32,218 nucleotides of DNA from Armatimonadota bacterium. Its GTDB lineage: Bacteria > Armatimonadota > JADLDR01. Location: contig JADLDR010000173.1 of assembly GCA_020846535.1 (NCBI GenBank), positions 1-32,218 of the forward strand, given 5' to 3'. The notes under the pieces were generated by a model, which made no database searches, had not been told where the DNA came from, and worked only from the letters and a program-made list of their open reading frames with translations. Made by a program: the position numbers and the translations under genes. This document shows, in pieces, positions 24,678 to 32,218 of this stretch; the stretch's first letter is position 1; each line of letters begins with the position of its first letter.

Positions 24678-27362
24678 ATGCTGCTTTTCAGTCTATTTGC
24701 CGGCGCGTTCCTTGCGGTCGCATCGGTCGGGGCGCAGAATTCGGAAGGATACCGGGCGAACTCGATCTCTCTCAACGGCTCCTGGGAGTTCGCCCGGGGC
24801 GATGGCAGCGAAGCCGCCGAAACGGCTGTGGGCGCAAGGCGTCTCCAATGGCAAAAAGTGGATCTGCCCGGCAGCTTGATGCGGCATAGCGACCCCGACG
24901 CCGCGAACACCCGGTTCGCCTGGGTCCGGCGGAAGTTCTCCGTGTCAGCGGCGCAGGCCGGGGGGCTGGCCGTTCTGCGCTGGAACCAGATCACTTTCGG
25001 GGCCGTCGCCTATATCAACGGTCGGTGGGTGGGCGAAAACGCGCCGACCGGCCCCTACCGGGTCATGCTGTCGCCGGGGACGCTCAAGCCGGGCGAGAAC
25101 ACCGTCACTCTCAAGATCGCAGGCGGTCAGGGCGCTCCGAAATCCAAAAGTGGATATTTGCTGATCCCGGCAGGCTTCGGGGATACACGCCAGCCCCCCG
25201 CCGTGCAGGGCGATGTGTGGATCGATTTCGCCGATACCGCCTATATGAAATGGATTCTGGCCCTGCCCGATCTGACCGAAAGCAAGGTGCGGATACGGGT
25301 GACGCCCTCCGGGTTTCAGAGGGCCGAGGGGCTGAGGCTGGCGGCTCAGGTGCGGTCATGGCCGGACGGGCAAACGGCAGGCAGCGGTATCGCCCCCGCC
25401 CGGGTAGAGCCGGAAACTGTCTCTTCGGGCGGAGCGCATCTTAATGTGGTTGTGCCGATGCCCGGGTTCAAGCCCTGGACGTACGAGGAGCCGAACCTCT
25501 ATACCGCTGAAGTATCGCTCCGCAAGGGCGAAAAGGTGCTGGACCAGGCCGTCATTCGTTTCGGCATGCGCGAGATTCGGACGGCAGGCGGACACTACTT
25601 GCTGAACGGCAAGACTCTCCGGCTTCGGGGTTCCGAACTTGTCTTCGAATGGCAGTGGGCGTCGGACAGGATCGACGGCAAGGAGAAGGATTACCTGGTG
25701 ACCGAGGCGAGAGAGATGAGCATGAACGCCTTCCGCACTCACACTATGCCTCCGCCACCCCTCTGGGCCGATATCTGCGATGAAAACGGAACCATGATCC
25801 TGGCCGAATTTCCCTGCCTTTATAACTATGTGGATTACCGGTTCACGCCCGAAGAATACGCTGTCTGGCACAAGAACGTGCTGAGCGACGCCGAAGGCTG
25901 GATGGCGCGGCTCTGGAATCATCCCTCGGTAGTGATGTGGGTAATCTCCAACGAGTCGAGCCAGGACAGCGCATGGGAGACCGGCCCGTATCATGACTTC
26001 GTTCGCGCCCTGGACCCGACGCGCCCCACCATGCGTACCGGCGACACCGGGACTCCGGAAAACTACGATGTACATACCTGCGGCAACACCGTCGATCCGA
26101 TTGAAGGAGAACTGATCCAGGCGATTCCCGGCTGGTTCCGACAGGCCAACGGTCGGCCTGTCACCAACAGCGAATACATGAACATCTTCGACCGGCCCAT
26201 TACCCAGTGGACGGGCACGGAGGATAAGGAAGCCGACGCCCTGGCCTACGCGCAGCTTGGAATGGAACACACAGAGGCGATGCGCCGCGCCCGCCTGGAT
26301 GCGGTGCTGCCCTATATGTACGCAGGCTGGACGAAAACGCGCACAGGTCAGGAGTGGAAAGCCGGTTTCGCCCGGCCCGTGTCCGCCTGCTGGCACAGCG
26401 CCCTCTCTCCTGCCATCGCCAGTCTCGACCTCTTCGATCCCGACTATCTGACCGGCCAGGAAGTGAAAACCGATCTCTACCTCATCAACGACTCCTGGCA
26501 CGATGCCCGTATCCATGTCGACCTGCTTCTGACAGACAGATCCCCCGATTTCATCCCCGAAGCCGAATGTCTGGACCGCCCCCTGGCAAAGTGGAGCTAC
26601 GATTTCACCCTGAAAGCCGATACGCTGACGAAGGCCGCGGTCACCTGGAAACTGCCGGATCGCGAGAGCAGCTACTGGCTTACGGCCCGGACGACCGGCG
26701 TTCCGGGCCGCCCGGCGCTCAGCCAGAGGTTCATCCGCGCTGTGGAGCCTCCCGACGCCTCCTCCCTTCGTGACCTGAAATTCGTGATCCTGGCAGGCGA
26801 TGACGCCGCCGAAGCCTGGTTCCGGTCCCGGAATCTGCAAACAGAGAAGGGCCTTTCAGATCTGACGCCCGGCAGGCATGTGGCGGTCATCTGGAACGCC
26901 GCTCATCTGACCGCAGAGGAGAAGCGACAGGCCGGCCTCCTCCGCGCTTTCGCTGCCGCCGGTGGCCGTGTGGTTGCGCTGGAGACAGGCTCCTGGGATT
27001 GGGCGGAGATGTGCGATATCAGGATGGGTGATATACGCGGCTCAAGGGTGTTTCCCTATCAAAACGCCAAACACGGCCTTCTCTCAGCCATTCGCCCGGA
27101 CTGGCTGATGCGCTGGAACGGCCTGCCGGGAACGGTATCCGCCGGGAACCTGGACGGCCCGGCGATGGCGAAGGCCGAAAAGCTCCTCTGGGTGCGAGAA
27201 CCTCAAAATATCGTGGTGGCTGAGGTGCCGCTTACAGGCGGGAAAGGCACTGTCCTTTTCTCGCAACTGGATATCAAAAACCATCTGGATCGGAACATGC
27301 CAGGCTACGACCCGGCAGCGGAAAAGGTTTTCATCGCCATGCTGCAAGGGAAGCAGCCATGA
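24678..27362 (+). CDS. secreted glycoside hydrolase family 2 protein
   Basis: An 894-aa exported GH2 enzyme. The ATG at 24678 has AAGGAG nine bases upstream; an earlier in-frame TTG at 24654 lies over that site. A signal peptide covers about residues 1-19 (MLLFSLFAGAFLAVASVGA). Domains in order: an N-terminal jelly-roll (ISLNGSWEFARGD at about 30, VAYINGRWVGE at about 110), an Ig-like beta sandwich (about 200-295, ending IRFGMREI), and a TIM barrel (about 300-560). Catalytic acid/base is Glu 426 in NHPSVVMWVISNESS, and the likely nucleophile is Glu 499 in VTNSEYMN. A further beta-rich part and a Rossmann-like glutamine-amidotransferase-type fold fill the C-terminus (VILAGDDAAEAW, AAGGRVVALETG). 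GH2 includes beta-galactosidase, beta-glucuronidase and arabinosidase; the subtype is not decidable here. Confidence 0.92.
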   Translation: MLLFSLFAGAFLAVASVGAQNSEGYRANSISLNGSWEFARGDGSEAAETAVGARRLQWQKVDLPGSLMRHSDPDAANTRFAWVRRKFSVSAAQAGGLAVLRWNQITFGAVAYINGRWVGENAPTGPYRVMLSPGTLKPGENTVTLKIAGGQGAPKSKSGYLLIPAGFGDTRQPPAVQGDVWIDFADTAYMKWILALPDLTESKVRIRVTPSGFQRAEGLRLAAQVRSWPDGQTAGSGIAPARVEPETVSSGGAHLNVVVPMPGFKPWTYEEPNLYTAEVSLRKGEKVLDQAVIRFGMREIRTAGGHYLLNGKTLRLRGSELVFEWQWASDRIDGKEKDYLVTEAREMSMNAFRTHTMPPPPLWADICDENGTMILAEFPCLYNYVDYRFTPEEYAVWHKNVLSDAEGWMARLWNHPSVVMWVISNESSQDSAWETGPYHDFVRALDPTRPTMRTGDTGTPENYDVHTCGNTVDPIEGELIQAIPGWFRQANGRPVTNSEYMNIFDRPITQWTGTEDKEADALAYAQLGMEHTEAMRRARLDAVLPYMYAGWTKTRTGQEWKAGFARPVSACWHSALSPAIASLDLFDPDYLTGQEVKTDLYLINDSWHDARIHVDLLLTDRSPDFIPEAECLDRPLAKWSYDFTLKADTLTKAAVTWKLPDRESSYWLTARTTGVPGRPALSQRFIRAVEPPDASSLRDLKFVILAGDDAAEAWFRSRNLQTEKGLSDLTPGRHVAVIWNAAHLTAEEKRQAGLLRAFAAAGGRVVALETGSWDWAEMCDIRMGDIRGSRVFPYQNAKHGLLSAIRPDWLMRWNGLPGTVSAGNLDGPAMAKAEKLLWVREPQNIVVAEVPLTGGKGTVLFSQLDIKNHLDRNMPGYDPAAEKVFIAMLQGKQP

Positions 27363-27433
27363 CCGAGCATTAAAAGACATTAACGACGCGTCGACGAGAG
27401 TTGCCGACCCGTGCGGATGCCTCTCACAGCCAA

Positions 27434-27583
27434 GCTAGATTGTCTGCGGAATAAATGATCCCTGTATCCTAAATGATTACGCCGGGCGAGTCGGTTTCAG
27501 GCGGAAGCAAGCACTCCTTCAAATCTCCTGTTGACAGGGACGCAGTGCTTTATATCCGGCGTAAATTTGGAAGACTGATCTGA
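27434..27583 (+). pseudogene. relic C-terminus of a second DUF4038-type glycosidase gene
   Basis: This stretch translates to a sequence that aligns without gaps to the last ~45 residues of the protein encoded at 16917-19814. TPGESVSGGSKHSFKSP and DAVLYIRR here match TPGETVEGGDRHSFKSP and DAVLHIRQ there. Reading farther back in the same frame, RLSAE and IPVS line up with RLASV and HPIE, but two in-frame TAA codons (27452-27454 and 27470-27472) fall at positions held by Trp and Gly in the intact gene. Upstream of about 27430 no similarity is seen. It appears to be the tail of a lost paralogue, left 70 bases after the GH2 stop. An open stretch from the ATG at 27473 to the TGA at 27583 (36 codons) is not a plausible gene: no ribosome binding site. 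Confidence 0.82.
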
Positions 27584-27615
27584 CATCAGGGATTCAAAGG
27601 TGAGGCGATGACACC

Positions 27616-28848
27616 ATGGGAGCAATAAGCAAGCAGACTCTTGATATTACCGTTTTCTGCCTTCTTAGCGTCTTGATCGCTTCTGCTACATCTGCAAATC
27701 AGAGTTCCGGAAAGCTATTCCTGCACAAACGGAACGAGCGGGTCTATTTGATGAAAGATAACGCCCGGCTGCTGATTATGGAGCGGGACAGGTGGCCCGG
27801 AGGTTTTCGGCGTAATGCGGCAATCCGTTTGTCTGGCGGTTATGGAATCACAACCCCCTTGCACCAGGAATCGGATCGAAGCCAAGACCCCAATCCCCAG
27901 ATCATCATCTTCAAAGATCGCAAGCCGTATGGCATGATTGTGCTTCGACAAGTTCTGGAACAGTGGCTGAAGGATGATCATCTCTGGGGCGGACATCAGT
28001 CGGCCAATCAGACCCGTTATAAGCACCGGAGCGCCGGAGGTGTTTCCGGGTTTATCCACGATGCCGTTCCCCTGGGACAGTCGGTATTTGCCCTGATTAC
28101 CTGGTATGCGCTCGGCCCCTCCGCCCGGCCTGTTTTGGCGCAGCACCTGGCACGCATCCGCGTGCAGCCACAGCCAGTAGTTGTGCCGTTGCGTCAGTTG
28201 CTGGATGTTGAGGCCGTCTGGTCGATGGCTTTCTCAATGGAGCCGATCCCGCGCCTTTTCACAAGTGGGAAACGGCTGCTATACTACACAAAGCCAGGCG
28301 ATCCAGATTGGATTGCGGAAAGGAAAGTATCGTCGCTCGCAGAATTATTAGAGATCACACCCGACGGTAAAACGGTCGGTGTCTATGACTTTCTCTCTTC
28401 CAACCTGCCTCCTATCGGTCGGTTAGAGGGCCGTTGGCTGGTTTTGGGTGAGAGCGACGGAAAAACGGCACAACCCTTTTGGATTTACGATTTACGAACG
28501 AAAAAGATCTCTCCGCTCCCCGGCAGCTGGAAAGGCTACTCCGCTGAGAATGTCTATCTGTCGGCGAGTGGAAGGCGCATTTTGATGGGCAAGAGATGGG
28601 CATCGTCTAAGGACTATAAAGCCTATATCGTCACTGTGCCCGAAGGGAGGCGGGTTCCTCTGCTTCCCAATCCCACCGGTTATCCCCTCTATTATCTCTG
28701 GCAGAACATGATAGTATTATATAATGTAAATAAGCAAGGACAGCCTGTAGGGGTTTCGGTATACAGTGCTTCTACAGGCAGGCGGATCCGGCAATTGAAG
28801 CTAAAGGAGATTGGCTTTGTTTTAGGAAAACAGGGACGGAGGTGCTGA
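27616..28848 (+). CDS. secreted hypothetical protein, beta-propeller-like C-terminus
   Basis: A 410-aa exported protein that I do not recognise. A signal peptide covers about residues 1-27 (ITVFCLLSVLIASATSAN). The C-terminal half (about 215-410) has short beta-strand repeats with WD40/TolB-like texture, such as LLEITPDGKTVGVYDFLSS, FWIYDLRTKKISPLPGSWKG and VYLSASGRRILMGKRW, suggesting a propeller. The N-terminal half is unlike any family I know (LIMERDRWPGGFRRNAAIRLSGG). GGTGAGG lies about ten bases upstream of the ATG. Base composition is visibly less GC-rich than the flanking glycosidases. The stop is one base before the ATG of the FG-GAP protein, so the two are probably coupled and may act together outside the cytoplasm. 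Confidence 0.68.
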   Translation: MGAISKQTLDITVFCLLSVLIASATSANQSSGKLFLHKRNERVYLMKDNARLLIMERDRWPGGFRRNAAIRLSGGYGITTPLHQESDRSQDPNPQIIIFKDRKPYGMIVLRQVLEQWLKDDHLWGGHQSANQTRYKHRSAGGVSGFIHDAVPLGQSVFALITWYALGPSARPVLAQHLARIRVQPQPVVVPLRQLLDVEAVWSMAFSMEPIPRLFTSGKRLLYYTKPGDPDWIAERKVSSLAELLEITPDGKTVGVYDFLSSNLPPIGRLEGRWLVLGESDGKTAQPFWIYDLRTKKISPLPGSWKGYSAENVYLSASGRRILMGKRWASSKDYKAYIVTVPEGRRVPLLPNPTGYPLYYLWQNMIVLYNVNKQGQPVGVSVYSASTGRRIRQLKLKEIGFVLGKQGRRC

Positions 28849-28849
28849 T

Positions 28850-30052
28850 ATGGGGCATATCCCCTTATTTCTGTTGTCATTGGCCGTGAACCCGGCGATC
28901 CTGGCTGCTATCGCCTTCGCCCCCGGGCATCCTGCACCCATCCCCTTTGAGCATATTGTTATCGACCGGGACACTCCAGAAGGCACCGACTGCAAGGCAG
29001 CGGGTGATATCGATGGCGATGGCTTCCCGGACATCCTCCTGGGGGGCAATCTGAAAGGCGGCAATCTGGTCTGGTATCGCCATCCGGACTGGAAAAAGCA
29101 TGTGATCGATACGGGGCAGTTTTCGGTGGATATGCAGGTCGGGGATGTGGACGGCGACGGCGACCTGGATGTGGTCATCTCGGAAGCGTATGAGGCTCCC
29201 TCGAAGGGCAAGGCCCTTGTCTGGTACGAGAACCCACGCCCTAAAGGCAATCCAGCGACCGACCCGTGGAAGCGCCACGTCATCACCGCCAGCGCCCCTG
29301 TCGACAGCTATATCCATGACGTGGAAGTGGGCGATATCAACAGCGACGGAAAGCTGGATGTCGCGATCCGCCACGGCAAGACGGCGCTTTACATTCAAAA
29401 CAGCCCTGATTCCTGGACGGAAAAGGTTCTCGATGCTGGCAGCGGGGCTGGAGACGAGGAAGGCACCGCCCTGGCCGACCTCAACCGCGACGGACGGCTG
29501 GATGTAGTTCTGAACGGTTACTGGCTGGAACAGCCTTCCGACCCGATCAAGGGAACCTGGGTCAAGCATATGATCGCCCCCGATTGGCCGCATCTGGTCG
29601 GCGTCACCGTTGCCGACATCAACGGCGACAGGCGGCCCGATGTGCTGCTGTCACCGGCTGAGGACCCGGGCCGCCTGTCCTGGTATGAGGCTCCTACCGA
29701 TCCTGCCAGCGGCAAGTGGATCGAGCATGTGATCGACGAAGACGTGCATTATATCCATACCTTCAAGGTCGCTGACATGAACCTCGATGGCAAACTGGAT
29801 GTGGTCACCGCAGAGATGGCCGAATCGGGCTACCACCCGGATAAGCCTTCCCGAAAGCGCCTCTGCATCTACCTGAACGGAGGCAGAGGTTTGAAATGGC
29901 GTCGGCAGGTGGTGGCGGTCACCGGCCTGCACAATCTCCGTCTTGCCGATATCGGCAGCGACGGCGATATCGATATCATAGGCGCGAACTGGGGCGGCTC
30001 TTACCATCCGGTGAAACTGTGGCGCAACCGGCTGGATCCCAAGAAACGATAG
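28850..30052 (+). CDS. secreted FG-GAP/VCBS-repeat seven-bladed propeller protein
   Basis: A 400-aa exported protein. A signal-like hydrophobic start (IPLFLLSLAVNPAILAAIAFA) is followed by seven calcium-binding repeats of the DxDxDG type at about residues 53 (DIDGDGFPDILLG), 99 (DVDGDGDLDVVIS), 162 (DINSDGKLDVAIR), 210 (DLNRDGRLDVVLN), 256 (DINGDRRPDVLLS), 309 (DMNLDGKLDVVTA) and 367 (DIGSDGDIDIIGA). Seven evenly spaced repeats predict a seven-bladed beta-propeller of the FG-GAP/VCBS type. Such proteins bind ligands or glycans outside the cell, and some act as lyases; here no catalytic motif is evident. GGAGG lies seven bases before the ATG, which is one base after the previous stop. Confidence 0.88.
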   Translation: MGHIPLFLLSLAVNPAILAAIAFAPGHPAPIPFEHIVIDRDTPEGTDCKAAGDIDGDGFPDILLGGNLKGGNLVWYRHPDWKKHVIDTGQFSVDMQVGDVDGDGDLDVVISEAYEAPSKGKALVWYENPRPKGNPATDPWKRHVITASAPVDSYIHDVEVGDINSDGKLDVAIRHGKTALYIQNSPDSWTEKVLDAGSGAGDEEGTALADLNRDGRLDVVLNGYWLEQPSDPIKGTWVKHMIAPDWPHLVGVTVADINGDRRPDVLLSPAEDPGRLSWYEAPTDPASGKWIEHVIDEDVHYIHTFKVADMNLDGKLDVVTAEMAESGYHPDKPSRKRLCIYLNGGRGLKWRRQVVAVTGLHNLRLADIGSDGDIDIIGANWGGSYHPVKLWRNRLDPKKR

Positions 30053-30096
30053 GGCCGTCCGGGCGTTTTCATCCGGCAACCGCCCGAGAAGTGCCG

Positions 30097-32218
30097 ATGG
30101 CGATGAGAAGGAAATCGTTTATGATCAATCTGTTATTCAGCGTTCTTCTTATCACAAGTGGGGCGCAGACGGTTGGCGCTGCCCCGAATCCCATGCCTCA
30201 TCCGGGAAGCGCGGATTTTTACGTCTCGCCCCGGGGCCGGGATGACTGGTCAGGCACATTGGCCGAGCCGGGCGCAAAGGACGGGCCTTTTGCCACAGTC
30301 AAACGGGCGCAGGAAGCGGTCCGGGAGCTACTCCGGTCGCAGCCGGCCCCCCGGCCCGTGCGCGTGATACTGCGTGGCGGGACATATTATCTCGACCGGC
30401 CCCAGGAATTCGGCCCGCAGGATTCGGGGACGGAGCAAGCCCCTGTTACCTACGCGGCAGCCAGAGGCGAAAAGGTCGTGCTGAGCGGCGGGCGGAAGTT
30501 CTCGGGCGGTCGCTGGGGAGAAGCGAACGGCCACCGGGCCTGGGTAGTGGATATTCCCGAGGCGAAGGAAGGGAAGTGGCGATGTCGGCAGCTTTTTGTG
30601 AACGGTGAGCGCCGCCCCCGGACCCGGCTGCCAAAAACGGGGATGCGCCGCATCGAGGCTTTGCCCGGCTTCGACTTCCAGCGGCAGGGGGAAATCTTCC
30701 TTGAGGGAACCCGGCAGTTCGTATATGCCGGAAACGATATTCAGCCCTGGCGCAACCTCCATGATGTCGAAGTGATCGGCGTGACCCGCTGGATCACCAA
30801 CCGGCTACCGATTCAGGAAGTGGATGTGGAAAAGCGGCTCGTCACCTTCGACCGGCCCAGCCTGTTTACCCTGGATGACACCGATCCGCCCCGACCTTCC
30901 GTTTACTGGGTGGAGAATGTATTCGAGGCGCTGGATGCGCCGGGGTGGTGGTATCTGGACAGGCTGCAAGGGCGGCTCTACTATTTGCCCCGGCCCGGTG
31001 AGGATATGCAGTCTGTGGAGATGGTAGCCCCGCGGCTGACACAGGTGGTGCGACTGACCGGGCGTGAGGGCGCTCCGGTAGAACACATACGTTTTGAGGG
31101 TATCGCCTTCTCGCACACGGAATGGGAGCCGCCGGCAGGCTGGGCTTCCTCGCTTCAGGCGGCGATTGACGTGCCAGGGGCCGTCTATCTCGATTATGCC
31201 GGGTGGTGCAGCCTCCGCAGATGCGCCATCGAGCATGTCGGAGGCTACGGCGTCAAGGTGAACGAGGGCTGCATCGAGATCGAAATCGCACACAACCGCA
31301 TGACGGACCTGGGGGCGGGCGGGGTCAAGATCGGGCACTTCTTCGATGTCGAAGCCGGAGAACGGGGAAGACGGCGCAAAGCATCGCTGCCCAAAGGCCC
31401 GCACAGCCAGCGCATCACAGTGGCCGATAACGAAATTTTCGACAGCGGCCATCTGTTCGGAGGTTCCGTGGGGGTATTCGTCGGGGAGAACCCGGGAAAC
31501 AAGATCGTACACAACCACATCCACGACCTGCCCTGGATGGGTATCTCTGTCGGCTCTCTCCAGACCTTCGAGCCGAGTCAGGCCATAGGCAATGTGGTGG
31601 AATATAACCACGTCCACCATATCGGCCAGGGCGTACTCAGCGATGTCGGCGGTATTTACACCAACAGCATATCCCCCGGAACCCGGATTCGCTACAATAT
31701 CGTACACGATATCCGGCACCGGGATTACGGTGGCTGGGGAATCTACAACGATCAGGGGAGCGCCGACATCCTGGTCGAAAAGAATATCGTCTATCGTTGC
31801 AGTTCCGGCCCGCTCTTCGTGAGCTGCACCCGAAATATCACTGTGGTGAACAATATCTTTGCTTTCGGGGAGATGTACCAGATCTTTCGCGCAGGCCTGA
31901 CGCCCTGGTTCCAGTATACATTTCGGCGCAATATCGTCTGCTATGACCGGGGGAAAGCCCTGGACTACTGTGACTTCACCAACCGCAATTTCCTCTTCGA
32001 TCAGAATCTCTATTGGAATGCTTCAGGAGAGCCGGTAGATTTCAGTGGAAAGATCTTCGAGGAATGGCAGGCGGTCGGCCAGGACCGGCGCAGCCTGGTC
32101 GCGGATCCGCTCCTCGCAAATCCGCAGCAGGGCGATTTCCGCCTGCGGCCCGGCTCGCCTGCGGCGAAAATCGGCTTCGAGCCGTGGGATATCTCCGATG
32201 TAGGCCCGCGATCCTCTA
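30097..32218 (+). CDS. secreted right-handed beta-helix protein, GH141-like (3' end outside window)
   Basis: An open frame runs without a stop to the window end (at least 707 codons). A start at 30097 or 30103 gives a signal peptide with a basic n-region (MAMRRKSFMINLLFSVLLI); the ATG at 30121 has AAGGA upstream but would lack that basic start. The N-terminal segment DFYVSPRGRDDWSGTLAEP, DGPFATVKRAQEAVREL and PVRVILRGGTYYL is typical of GH141-like and other secreted parallel beta-helix proteins. The body holds repeated coil motifs (NRMTDLGAGGVKIG, NEIFDSGHLFGG, NHIHDLPWMGISVG, NIVHDIRHRDYGGWGIY, NIVYRCSSGPL). The visible end, FEPWDISDVGPR, is how many relatives finish, so little is missing. 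Known GH141 enzymes act on fucose in pectin or on xylan; the substrate here is unproven. Confidence 0.83.
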   Translation, partial: MAMRRKSFMINLLFSVLLITSGAQTVGAAPNPMPHPGSADFYVSPRGRDDWSGTLAEPGAKDGPFATVKRAQEAVRELLRSQPAPRPVRVILRGGTYYLDRPQEFGPQDSGTEQAPVTYAAARGEKVVLSGGRKFSGGRWGEANGHRAWVVDIPEAKEGKWRCRQLFVNGERRPRTRLPKTGMRRIEALPGFDFQRQGEIFLEGTRQFVYAGNDIQPWRNLHDVEVIGVTRWITNRLPIQEVDVEKRLVTFDRPSLFTLDDTDPPRPSVYWVENVFEALDAPGWWYLDRLQGRLYYLPRPGEDMQSVEMVAPRLTQVVRLTGREGAPVEHIRFEGIAFSHTEWEPPAGWASSLQAAIDVPGAVYLDYAGWCSLRRCAIEHVGGYGVKVNEGCIEIEIAHNRMTDLGAGGVKIGHFFDVEAGERGRRRKASLPKGPHSQRITVADNEIFDSGHLFGGSVGVFVGENPGNKIVHNHIHDLPWMGISVGSLQTFEPSQAIGNVVEYNHVHHIGQGVLSDVGGIYTNSISPGTRIRYNIVHDIRHRDYGGWGIYNDQGSADILVEKNIVYRCSSGPLFVSCTRNITVVNNIFAFGEMYQIFRAGLTPWFQYTFRRNIVCYDRGKALDYCDFTNRNFLFDQNLYWNASGEPVDFSGKIFEEWQAVGQDRRSLVADPLLANPQQGDFRLRPGSPAAKIGFEPWDISDVGPRSS

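Noticed and set aside
25356..26840. 494-codon antisense frame opposite GH2
   Set aside because: Lies entirely opposite the GH2 domains and shows no family pattern.

Overview
This window looks like a GC-rich chromosome segment from a diderm (Gram-negative type) bacterium. The evidence is a complete inner-to-outer membrane type II secretion operon with a secretin, followed by many Sec-exported carbohydrate-active proteins, a Gfo/Idh/MocA dehydrogenase and a sugar isomerase-type TIM barrel. That mix is common in Armatimonadota, Planctomycetota and related environmental lineages. This placement is inference: there is no rRNA or other marker gene here. I see no tRNA, rRNA, CRISPR array or insertion sequence.

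Layout. (1) 1-685: a small unknown gene behind a near-consensus sigma70 promoter, ending at a hairpin shared with the convergent operon. (2) 724-11866, minus strand: eleven tightly packed type II secretion genes in transcription order gspE, F, G, H, I, J, K, L, M, a gspC/pilP-like gene and gspD. Most junctions overlap by 1-8 bases. No prepilin peptidase is present. (3) 12052-13385: a Spy/CpxP-like periplasmic protein, then an unannotated 24-codon membrane microprotein with its own promoter, ribosome binding site and terminator, then a divergent promoter region. (4) 13386-15404: an acetamidase/formamidase and a SAF-domain oxidoreductase gene that is frameshifted and truncated. (5) 15405-15979: a gene-free block of inverted repeats, including two copies of the same 18-bp perfect palindrome. 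(6) 15980-32218: a polysaccharide-degradation region. It holds a PL14-like jelly-roll protein, a three-part protein (nucleoside-hydrolase-like + CBM6 + DUF4038-type glycosidase), a sugar isomerase/epimerase and a Gfo/Idh dehydrogenase on the opposite strand, a PcRGLX/PL26-type lyase, a GH2 glycosidase, the decayed tail of a second DUF4038-type gene, an unknown secreted protein, a seven-repeat FG-GAP/VCBS propeller, and a GH141-like parallel beta-helix protein cut by the window end.

How it may fit together (inference). The secreted set (PL26-like, DUF4038/GH140-like, GH2, GH141-like) resembles the enzyme families used on rhamnogalacturonan pectins. The two cytoplasmic sugar enzymes could process released sugars. 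The neighbouring type II secretion system is a plausible exporter for folded enzymes, but nothing in the sequence proves that these proteins are its substrates. The least expected items are the microprotein transcription unit, the three-domain glycosidase, the gene relic at 27434-27583, and the broken SAF gene beside a repeat block.
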